NCBI GenBank assembly: GCA_963576785.1
Contig: OY756148.1
Location: forward strand, 992,001 to 1,056,000
DNA: 64,000 nucleotides
Origin: Chlorophyllum brunneum
Taxonomy: Eukaryota; Basidiomycota; Agaricomycetes; Agaricales; Agaricaceae
Reading direction: 5' to 3'
Below are positions 29,270-38,454 of this stretch, piece by piece. The notes under the pieces are model-generated. The model was not told the DNA's origin. It searched no databases and was given only the letters and a program-made list of their open reading frames with translations. Both the position numbers and the translations under genes were made by a program. Positions within the stretch are counted from its first letter, which is position 1. Each line of letters starts with the position of its first letter.

Positions 29270-32092
29270 TTCTCAGTGCTGGAACTCAAGGAGGCTCTGT
29301 CCTCCTGTTCTAATACGTCCTCTCCAGGGCCGGACCATGTTATGTGGTCCCACCTTAAGTACATCGTCATCGATGAAGATTGTTTGACGGTGTTCCTGCG
29401 CTTGGCCAATGCCTGCCTCACGGTGGAGCACTGGCCTCGCAGTTTCAAGGAGTCGCTTTTGGTTATTATTCCGAAGCCGGGGAAGTCCTCCTACTCTACC
29501 CCCAAGGCATTCAGGCCGATTGTCCTCCTGAACATGCTTGGTAAACTGGTTGAGAAAATGCTTTCCAACCGCATCCAGTTTGATGCCATTAAACATGACA
29601 TCTTTCATCCCCATCAACTTGGAGGCATTCACCAACGTTCCACTGAGGACGCTGGGTTGTTCCTTACCCACCTGGTTCGTGCTGGGTGGGCTAAAGGCCT
29701 CAAGACAAGCGTGGTTGCCTTCGACATTGCTCAGTTCTTCCCCTCTCTGAACCATGAGATGCTCATGGCCATTCTTGCCAAGCAGGGGTTCCCACTTAAT
29801 ATGTGAACCTTTTTCACTTCATACCTGGTGGGCCGTTCCACTGTTTACACATGGAACGGCTTCTCCTCTGATCCCCGGGGTGCAGATGTGGGCGTCGGAC
29901 AGGGCTCTGCCATGTCCCCAGTCCTCTCTGGCCTCTATATCGTGCCTTTTATGAAGGTTTTCGACTTGTGGATCACTTCCCCTGGGAGTACTCTGCTGTT
30001 GTATATCAATGACGGTACCGTCGTTGCCCAGGCTAAGACCTGGGACGAGAACTTGGATACCCTCAAGGGGGCGTCCATTGTTCTCTTTAATCTTTTTGTA
30101 GCATTCGCACTTGTTATGGAGCATGACAAGTCCGAGCTTTTCCACTTCTCCAGGAAGTCTGGAGATGTCAATCCCCCCCTTGACTTGGGCTTTGGTCCAT
30201 TCACAGGAGACACTCCTCTTCGCCCTAAGACCTATTGGAGGTACCTGGGCTTTTACTTCGATCGTGCCCTGAATTTTCAGGAACATGTTCGACATTATTC
30301 TACCAAGGCCCTCTCCACTGTGAAAGCAATGGGGATGCTGGGTAACTCCTCCCACAGTCTGACCCCCAAGCAGAAGTGGCTCCTCTTCAGGTCATGTGTC
30401 ATGTCTATCGCAATGTATGGCTTCCATCTGTGGTATTTTGACAAGGCTCGGTGTAAGGGCCTCCTCAAATCCCTCAATACCATGCAACACAAGGCCATAT
30501 TGTGGATCACTGGTGCATTCCGCACCTCCCCCTCTGGTGGTGCCGAAGCCCTCGCTGGTCTCGTCCCCATCCACCTCCATCTGAAGAAGTTGGCCTCAAG
30601 AGCGAACTACCATCTCTCCACCCTCTCCGATACTCACCCTCTCCGATCGCTCCTCGATCATCCGAACGCCAAGGGTGCCCCCCCCACACCCTCTCTCCAT
30701 CTCCTTCCTGTCTGACCGACTTGTTAGGCAGGTCAAAGGTTCCCTTATGGAAGCCGTTTCTGTGCTCCCATCTCTTACTGAACAGTTTGACCCCTGCTCT
30801 GCAGTGGCTCAGCCTAGTCACCGTCTCCTAGACTACTTTGTGGCCCAGGTCTTCTTCCACGACTCTCCTTATTCTCGTGACGAGAGAGCTGTACATATAA
30901 GGCATCTGAATGGCACCTTGGAACATGCCAATGCCAATCCTCGAGTTCTCGCTGTGGCCACAGACGCCAGTCTACCACTACAGGGGGAGTTCCAGGCAGT
31001 CTCCGCTACCCATATCTACCAGTCAGGCCAGCATGTCTTCCAGACAAGACATGCGGCAGGTCAAGGGACAGCTCCTGATGCGGAGTTGTATGCTATCCAG
31101 ATCGCGATTGGGAGGGCTACCAGCCTCCCTGATTGTGATTCCATTGTCTTGTTCACTGACTCCCTTGGCTCTGCTAAGAGAGCGGTGGACCCCTCCATTC
31201 ACTCTGGTCAGGCTCATTCACTCACCATGTGTAACACCCTTATGGAGTGGTTTGGGGGTCACCCTGAACGCTCCCTTCATATCTGGCACACCTACTCTTC
31301 AGAGAAGTGGGCCATTCATGGTACCGTACATCAGTACTGTACTGAGCTACAGGTTGCTGCGGGTTCCCGTCTGCAGACCTTCCTCGACTCCCTTCGTCAG
31401 AAGGTAGTCAAATCCTGCCAGGATGCCTGGATCACTCGATTCCAGGATCCTACTTACTCGGGTAGCCAGTTCATGGCTCTCGAAGGACGCAACGGTAAGC
31501 CCCTCCAGCCCACTTACCTCCATGGAGGTTTGTGGCTGCCCTCTGCTGCAGCAGAGTCCAACTCGCTGTCCGCCCGCATGTGTAGGGTTATACTCAACCA
31601 TGCACCTATCAGGGCCTATAGGTCTCGGTTCTTCCAGAATGAACCATTCTGGTGTCCATGCGGGGCTCCTTTCGAGTCTTGTGTGCATATTCTTACCAAC
31701 TGTAGTCGGTTTGACACCTCTAGGGGGTACCCTGCCATGCCGGGTGCCCTTGTCAAGTTCTTGAAAGTGAACCCTCAGGCATTCACTTTCCCATCCGTTC
31801 CCCAGGGAATTGGATAACTGGCTTAGGGTAGGTGAGTTATTGTCCAGTGCCGGAGAACTCCAGCAAAAGTCCGGTGAAGACCGTTGGAGTTTTATGAACA
31901 GAGTTGTCCCCTTCGGCGACTAGGTGTGGTGAAGATGCCAATAGCCACACAAATGGTGTGGCCGATTACTCTGGCAAGGGTGACTGTGGCCGGGGGGTCG
32001 ACTCTCAGTAACAAGAACTCTGGGGGCTAGTAACCAGACCAGTAACTGGGGCGTTTCCACTGCTGGGCATTTACAGTGAATTAACACCTACT

Positions 32093-32577
32093 TAGAGAGG
32101 GTGGTGGCAGTGGGCTCCTCCTGGTCATCCTGTTCCATATTCTCCAGAGAGGCAGGGGACAAGGCTCTGGCTTTCATGCCAGAAGCTGGGAGAGGTCAAG
32201 AGGGGGTTGGGGACCCATGTTACAATAGAGTGCATCCCCTCTGCTGAAGAGGAACTGCAGGGGTGTAGGTATCCCTGGCATTGCTGCTGTAGGAGGGGAT
32301 ACCCAGAGAATAAGGGCCTGGGGTAGACCTAGGGGGCTGGGGAGTGGTTTGGCTACCAACTGGTTGGATGGTAGCTGCCATCTCATCGTCTTCTGAGGAG
32401 ACTGAGTGGTGGGTGCTCATCCTCCTCCTTGAACTGCAGGGAGGCATAGAGGCTAGAGGCCTGTACAGAAATCCATGCTTAGAGTGTTTACTGTCTGGGA
32501 TATAGAGGATGTTGGGAGTATTAACGAGGGGGTGATCATGTGATTAACAGGTAAGAGTTCTGGGAAAAGAAGCAATG
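32093..32577 (-). mobile_element. LINE-A 5' end piece
   Basis: Contains the LINE-A 5' terminus (CATTGCTTCTTTTCCC at 32577), 5' UTR with decayed palindrome GATCATGTGATT, and the first part of ORF1 (MPPCSSRRRMSTHH..., RSTPGPYSLGIP). It ends abruptly at 32093 against the 3' UTR of the plus LINE-A. There is no poly(A), so a recombination junction is more likely than insertion. It belongs to the same variant as the piece at 35985. Confidence 0.85.
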
Positions 32578-32993
32578 AGAGATGTTGTAGCCTGCCAGTC
32601 TTTGTTGACTAGCTGGTATCTTTTCTTAAATGCAATTCCTCTGCATTTGCAATTAAGGCTAGCACACTACTTGCGGGAGTTGGATAACATGGCGCAGCCC
32701 CTGCTAGCTTCCCATGTCTCTGACATGTGTAGAAGTTAATTGCAAATTGATGCATACTCTCCCTAGGAGGGAAGGCTAGGGGTCACTCATTATTCTGGTC
32801 TAGAATTTGCATATTCATGCATGTTTCCATGACCATCCACCCAGACTGCTGACAGGCAGTCTAGTTTGGCCAGAGGAGAGCCCATCTTCTTTTTACCTAC
32901 CTATGTAGCCTACATGTCATAGTAGATACAGGTGGACTGCAATCATGCACTACCTTAAACATGTTGATAAAAAAAAAAAAAAAAGAAAAAAAA
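32578..32993 (+). mobile_element. LINE-B 3' end
   Basis: The last codons of LINE-B ORF2 (VACQSLLTSWYL-like), the 3' UTR with its 8-bp hairpin (32843-32862), the terminal stem-loop (32931-32954: GGTGG, AC, TGCA, loop ATCA, TGCA, CTACC) and a poly(A) run 32969-32993 broken by one G. Another LINE-B begins at the next base, so the two form a head-to-tail pair. Confidence 0.88.
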
Positions 32994-33009
32994 GGACAGG
33001 ATTCTCACT

Positions 33010-33939
33010 ATGGGTGAGCAAGCCTCCCCTCCCAAGTCCAAAGCCTCTAAGAAGAGGCCCAGGATGACCACCACTGGCCTCTCATGGCGCCAGATTATTG
33101 TTGACTTCAAGTCTACCCCCAAAGTCTCCTCGTTCCACCTCAAAACCATGGTTAACTGTGGATTCATGGATTCACACCTTCATATTTATGTAGAGTCTAC
33201 CTCTGCCAAGTATGGGGGTTTTGCTTTCCATACCAATGCAGTCCCCACTCCTGCCAACCTCGAGGTTGCTAGGACATGTATTTCCAAGGCCATCCCTCAG
33301 GGAACTGTTTTTACAGTTGGCCTTCCTCAGTTGAAATCCTACCTCAAGGTTGTCAACATTCCCTTCTTCAGAATTGGTGAGACTCGCTGGTCCTCATTTG
33401 AAATTGAGCAGATCATGAAATGTATATTGTTCTCTGACCTGTTCACATTAACAGGATCCCCCCATATCTTGAGGAACTCTGAGGCATCTGACACTACCAC
33501 AGTATACTTCAACATCCATGACTCCCAGAAGGGTCAACGGGTGAACTCCCTCCTCCAGAAGTCACTCCATATCAGTGGTTATGCCTGTCCTATCAGGCCT
33601 TCCACAGCCTTTCCGGGGGTATCCTTGTGCAAGCATTGCTTCCACTGGGGCCACCCCATTCAATTCTGCAAAGCACAGGCCTTGAAATGCCCAATGTGTG
33701 GTAGTCCTCATCATGAGGAACATCACCATACTCTCTGTAGGTGCTGCAGGGCAAACCCTAATGTGCAGCCTCCCATTCCCCTTACACTGGCAAATGAGCC
33801 CTGTCCTCACATGCCATGTTGTCTCAACTGTCAGGGTCCATACCATGTGACCTCGAAAAAGTGTAAATATTTTGATACTCAGTTTGAACCCGAGAAGATC
33901 AAGAAATTCTATTGTGAGGTGAGTAACAACCATCTTTGA
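33010..33939 (+). CDS. LINE-B ORF1 (zinc-knuckle protein), intact
   Basis: 309 codons from ATG 33010, shorter than LINE-A and LINE-C ORF1 because the long N-terminal Pro-rich region is absent. A basic start (SKASKKRPRM) is followed by the conserved central domain (AIPQGTVFTVGLPQLKSYLK, LTGSPHILRNSEASDT, YFNIHDSQKG). The C-terminus has three zinc-binding clusters (CKHCFHWGHPIQFC, CPMCGSPHHEEHHH...C, CLNCQGPYHVTSKKC). It presumably binds LINE-B RNA. The frame is open, but the element around it is dead. Confidence 0.85.
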   Translation: MGEQASPPKSKASKKRPRMTTTGLSWRQIIVDFKSTPKVSSFHLKTMVNCGFMDSHLHIYVESTSAKYGGFAFHTNAVPTPANLEVARTCISKAIPQGTVFTVGLPQLKSYLKVVNIPFFRIGETRWSSFEIEQIMKCILFSDLFTLTGSPHILRNSEASDTTTVYFNIHDSQKGQRVNSLLQKSLHISGYACPIRPSTAFPGVSLCKHCFHWGHPIQFCKAQALKCPMCGSPHHEEHHHTLCRCCRANPNVQPPIPLTLANEPCPHMPCCLNCQGPYHVTSKKCKYFDTQFEPEKIKKFYCEVSNNHL

Positions 33940-33982
33940 TGGCAATCTCTCTTCACCATCCCTCGTACTCTACAGCATGCCA

Positions 33983-35946
33983 ATGAATAGGTGACCTTTA
34001 GAACTACAAAATGTCCACATGTATCAACAGAATGTAAATAAAAATTATGATTTAGTTGACACTTTACTTGAGGATCTCAAAGACCACTTTGATATTCTCT
34101 TCTTTCAAGAACCTTCTTGGCAATTCATCAGATCTGCTCCCTCCACAACTTCTGTTGAGGGAAATGACATTATTGGTGCCTCTAAGCACCCCGAGTGGCT
34201 GTGCATGGTTTGGGCCCTGGAGCCTGGCTCTGACCCACAGGTTATAACATTTGTCCATAACTAGTTGGCTTCCCTGAGACCATCTTATCAGACAGATCTC
34301 ATTAATCACCATGACATCATGGTTCTCTCTCTCTTTTTGGGGGGTGAGAGACCCTGAATCTCATGAATGTCTATTCTGATTTGGAACACACTGCAATTCG
34401 GTTCCTTGTGGACTAGTCTGCTACTTTGCCTAGGCATGTCTACATAGGTAGTGATTTTAATTGCCATTCTGAGCTTTGGGACCCTAATTATGGCTCCCAC
34501 TTGGGTACATCACAGTCTTTGATCTCTATCAGGACTGACATTAGTCTAGACCTTGCCCTCCCGGTCAAGCCTGGGCCTACTCATATTCCACACAACGAGG
34601 ATTTTTGGCCTTTGGTCATTGATCTTGCATTTGTTCCATTGGACCTGTCTATTTCTCACAGATCCAGGTTAGATTATTCCCTTAGGGGTCATCAGACCAT
34701 GTTCCACTAGTTCTGATGCTTCCAGTCACACCCACGATTGTGGAGACTCACAGGAAAACCCTGCTGCATCATAGTGGTGAAGAGGTAGTACTCTTCCTCA
34801 CTGATGTTATCCAGGATCTCCAGGAAGTTGCTATGGTTCTGGAACCTACCACTACTAATGAGATTGAAGCTGCAGTTCATGCTGTGGCAGAGGTCTTTTC
34901 CACTGCTTGGGAATCCCATGCAGTGGACATCATGATCACTTGGCACTCTAAACCCTGGTGGAACCAGGAGTGTCACAAGACTTTTGGGAGATATTGTGAG
35001 ACTCATTCCAATGATGACTACTCTAACTTTAGATGTGCTAAGAAGTATGCTAAGCACAACTTCTTTGATGCTTGCATTGAGGAGATTGCTTCTTCTAACA
35101 AGTGACCATGGGACCTTATGGAATAGGTCCAGAAGTGGAAGCTTCCACCCTGTAAGGCCATCCAGTACAATGGAGAGCCATATCACATACTCCTGGATCT
35201 CTGGGACATACTCTACAATACCTACAACTCAGCTTCTGGCCGAGCTGTGGATATTTCTGTCCTTGATCCACTGCTGAGCCTTCCAGCTTGGGAGTGGGTC
35301 CATTTCTCAGCCTTAGAGCTGATGGATGCCCTGAGCACCTGCTTGGGGGTGTCTGCCCTGGGGCTGGACCATGTAATGTGGACCCACCTCAAGAAGATCA
35401 CCAAGGACCCCAATGTCCTTTGGCTATTCATTGGGATAGCTAATGTCTGCATGCGTGTAGGTTATTGGCTATCCCACTTCAAGAAAAGCTTGTTGGTTAT
35501 CATACCAAAACCAGGCAAGTTGTCCTATTCAATGCCCAAGGCATTCAGGCCCATTGTGCTCCTGAACACCTTTGGTAAACTCATCAAGAAGATGATCTCA
35601 AATTGCCTCCAGTTTAACTCTGTCAAACATGGAGTTTTTTACCCAAATCAGCTTGGTGGTATCTGTCAGAGGTCTACTGAAGATGCTGGGATGCTCCCAG
35701 TTCCATCCTCTAGAGCCTATTGGCTGCAAGTGTGGGGCTCCTCTTGAGTCCCACACTCATATTTTGTGCTCTTGTCCTCTGTACAAGAGATATCATAGCC
35801 TGCTGGTCTCTATTGACCAGCTGGTAGATTTCCTTAAATGCAACCCCTCTGTGTTTGTGTTTAAGTCCAACATACTGCTTGCAGAATTGGATAAGGCAAT
35901 GTGGCCCCTGCTAGCTTCCCACATCTCTGACATGTATAGGAGTTAA
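33983..35946 (+). pseudogene. LINE-B ORF2, decayed and internally deleted
   Basis: ATG 33983 starts M-N-R, then TGA at 33992 where an Arg is expected. The endonuclease is recognisable (DILFFQEPSWQF, GSDFNCHSELWDP). The linker and RT front follow (AFRPIVLLNTFGKLIKK, PNQLGGICQRSTEDAG). After 35695 it continues with the zinc tail (GCKCGAPLESHTHILCSC). Several further stops and frameshifts exist, and near the end a 1-nt loss moves the stop from the family position to 35946. Confidence 0.82.
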
Positions 35947-35984
35947 TTGCAAATCGATGCATACTCTCCTTAGGGAAGGGAGGC

Positions 35985-36975
35985 CATCGCTTCTTTTCCT
36001 GGAACTCCCACCTGTCAATCACATGATCACCCCTTCATCAACACTCTCAACATTCTCCACATCCCAGACAGTGAGTACTCTAAGCACAGACTTCCATATG
36101 GGCTCCTAGCCCCCATGCCTTTCCGCAGTTTGAGGAGGAGGACAAGTGCCCATCGCTTGGTCTCCTCAGAAGACAAAGAGATGGCGGCTGCCATCCAACT
36201 AGCTGGCAGCCAAACTACTCAGTAGCCCCCCAGGTCCACCCCAGGCCCTTACTCCCTGGGTATCCCCCCCTACAACAGCAGTGCCAGGGATACCTATGCC
36301 CCCACAGTCCCCTTCAGCAGAGGGGATGCACTCTGTCATGACATGGGTCCCCAACCTCCTTTCAACCTCTCCCAGCCCCTGGCTTGGAAGCCAGAGCTTC
36401 ATCCCTTCCCCCATCTTCCCCACCCCCTGCCTCCCTGGAGAATATGGAACAGGACAACTAGGAGGAGCCTACTGCCGCCCCCCTCTCTATTCTGGGCATT
36501 AACATTAGTGCCAGAAAGGATGCCAATCCAACAGTTGCTCGAGATTGTTGCCAACTTCATGAAGACAGCACATCTCATTCCTTAGAAGGATGCTCCGTCC
36601 TTCCATCCCATTGCCTCTAGACTATCTGAGATAGTCCAGATGGTTGCCTCCTCCCTGATGTGGTGTGAAACCTACACAGGGGCAAGTGACTCTCTCTCCC
36701 TGAGGGACTCAATCGCTTTGGCATTTCCTGCTCCCCCAGTGGTGACTTTCAGGCCCCTGGTTACCCCTCCAACTTTCAGGCCCCTGGTTACCCCTCCAAG
36801 GGTACCAGGACCTTCCATCCTTGGCCTCCCCCAGCACAGGCCCCCTATGCAGGAGGAGGACAACCTTATGGACCTGGAGAAGACTCCAGTCAAATACCCG
36901 TGTATGGACTCTAAGGGGAAGATGCCTGTCTGACCTGTAAAGGCTCCTACAAAGCCTCAGGTCCCCTATGAGAGG
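35985..36975 (+). mobile_element. LINE-A 5' end piece, plus strand
   Basis: Begins CATCGCTTCTTTTCC inside the LINE-B 3' UTR. It carries the 5' UTR (palindrome decayed to AATCACATGATC, 36017-36028) and ORF1 codons up to the Pro-rich linker. ORF1 has a TAG, a 1-nt deletion and a 27-nt tandem duplication (TFRPLVTPP, 36748-36801). It then joins an inverted LINE-A RNase H segment at a short CCTGG overlap. At the codon aligned with the LINE-A UGA this copy reads CAA. Confidence 0.83.
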
Positions 36976-37819
36976 CCTGGCAGGATTTGATGACCTTCTG
37001 ACAAAGGGAGTCAAGAGAGGTTTGCAGACAGGAACCCACAGAGACCTGAAGTTTGGTACAGTACTGATGTACAGTGCTATGGATGGCCTACTTCTCAGAG
37101 AAGTAAGTGTGCCAGATATAAAGGGAGCATTTGGGGTGACCCCTGAACCACTCTAAAAGAGCGCTACACACAGCAAGCAAGTGAGCTTGACCCGAGTGAA
37201 CAGAGGGGTCCACCGCCCTCCTGGCCACACCAGGGGAGTCAGTGAACAGAACAATGGAGTCGTAATCAGGGAGGCTCATAGCCTTCCCAATAGCAATCTA
37301 GATAGCATACAACTCCACATCAGGAGCTGTCACTTGGCCAGCCACATGCCTTGTCTGGAAGACACACTGGCCTGACTAGTAGATCTGGGCAGCAGAAACT
37401 GCCTGGAACTCCCCTCACAGTAGTAGACTTGTGTCTGTTGCTATGGTAAGAACCTGAGGGTCAGCATCAGCATGTTCCAAAGTGCTGTTCAGATGCCTAA
37501 GATGTATGGCCCTCTCATCATGAGAACAAGGAGAGTTATGGAAGGATACCTGGGCTACAAAGCAGTCCAGGAGACAATGACCAGGTTGAGCCACTGCAGA
37601 GTAGGGATCAAACTGTTCAGTGAGGGATGGGAGCACAGAGACAGCTTCCATAAGGGAACCCTTGACCTGCCTGGTGAGGCAGTCAGTCAAGAGGGAGATG
37701 GAGAGAGGGTGTAGGGGGGCACCCTTGGCATTTGGACGATCGAGAAGGGATCAAAGAGGATGGGTATCAGAGAGGGTAGTGAGACAGTAGTTTGCTCTTG
37801 AAACCAACTTCTTCAGATG
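36976..37819 (-). mobile_element. LINE-A RNase H segment, inverted
   Basis: Minus-strand LINE-A ORF2 from just before RNase H to the region after it (ATDTSLLL, VLFTDSPGVARRAVD, HSGQAHLLAV). Frames are broken. Both ends are sharp joins without poly(A) or target duplications: LINE-A ORF1 on the left, copia C1 on the right. It looks like a rearrangement product. Confidence 0.8.
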
Positions 37820-38028
37820 ACTGAGTTTCACAACAGCATAAGCAATATCAGGTCATGAGCTGATCATGAGGTATATCAGGGACCCAACTAGTTGTTGGTA
37901 CTTCTGGTAGAACTCAGGGTCAATGGTACCCTTGTAGGGCAGGAAGGCACATCCTGCCAGAGTCGGCATTGCAGTGACACCAAATTTAGCAAGGACCTTA
38001 TCAAGATATGAAATCTGATCAATGTAGA

Positions 38029-38037
38029 TCTGCTTGT

Positions 38038-38043
<6 letters not shown>
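38029..38043. repeat. Target-site duplication of full-length LINE-C
   Basis: tctgcttgttcttct here and at 44715-44729 flank LINE-C and both read as the same copia RT codons (K-N-K-Q). It is 15 nt and exact. Confidence 0.92.
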
Positions 38044-38068
<25 letters not shown>

Positions 38069-38084
38069 ATCATCAATTTATATA

Positions 38085-38106
38085 GCGGTGCTCGATCGCA
38101 GTCCGC
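38085..38106 (-). other. LINE-C 3'-terminal stem-loop
   Basis: Minus strand: GCGG, AC, TGC, loop GATCGA, GCA, CCGC, then TATATAAATTGATGATTT and poly(A). The other LINE-C tails (9057-9078; 53713-53734) keep both stems while the loop varies. Confidence 0.6.
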
Positions 38107-38454
38107 GCGTACATACATACAAATGCATACTCGTACAAAGTGTTCAGAGAGGGGAAAGTAAACTAACCCCGCGAGACTCGACGCCGTCTAGCGCGTACAC
38201 TAGAGCAATGTTTGGTACCAACGCTGGTCCGAGAGAAAGTGAGAGAAAGAAGAGAGACAGAAAAGAGAACTATCTACTCGCAATCACAAGGGGGAACAGC
38301 GAACGGTACTAGCGTGTGGGGAGGCTCTCGGCCCCGCACCACGGGAATGATGAAGACTAGATAAAAAGTATGCTAGCGAGGGAGGGGAGATAAAGAAATG
38401 GAGTGAAGTCCATAACCGTGAGAGCGAAAGGAAAAAGGGGAAGAGAGAAAGGAA

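Larger units (their letters stand above)
21528..31817 (+). pseudogene. LINE-A ORF2 of the plus copy, interrupted by G2
   Basis: It begins MPRNNLDCLEGVRVFSF (an upstream in-frame ATG lies at 21483). Endonuclease and early linker lie before 22820; RT, RNase H and zinc tail lie after 29275. Stops after H-H near 22050, after K-R near 22604 and after L-N near 29806 are TGA at Arg codons of the intact copy. A frameshift lies near 30700. RT YVDD has become Y-I-N-D (SPGSTLLLYINDGT), so the catalytic pair is lost. Confidence 0.88.
19429..32092 (+). mobile_element. LINE-A, plus strand, split by gypsy G2
   Basis: This copy starts with ATGCTTCTTTTCCC and the GATCACGTGATC palindrome (19459-19470), then ORF1 and ORF2. 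ORF2 is split by G2 at 22821-29269 and resumes at 29275. The 3' UTR is cut at 32092, about 270 bases short of the usual poly(A), where a minus-strand LINE-A 5' piece begins. Compared with the intact copy, about 33 bases are missing just before the G2 site, between two CCCCCT runs. It is otherwise nearly complete but riddled with TGA codons. Confidence 0.92.
32994..35984 (+). mobile_element. LINE-B with internal deletion
   Basis: It starts 16 bases before the ORF1 ATG, directly on the poly(A) of the previous LINE-B. It carries intact ORF1, a decayed ORF2 endonuclease and RT, then jumps at about 35695 from RT (QRSTEDAG) to the C-terminal zinc region, losing the RT catalytic block and RNase H. 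The 3' UTR is cut after a few dozen bases by LINE-A at 35985. This is the only LINE-B here with its 5' half. Confidence 0.85.

Noticed and set aside
35985..37819. Twin-priming (5' inversion) as the origin of the plus/minus LINE-A pair
   Set aside because: Neither piece ends in poly(A), the plus piece is the extreme 5' end, and no target duplication frames them. Recombination is more likely.
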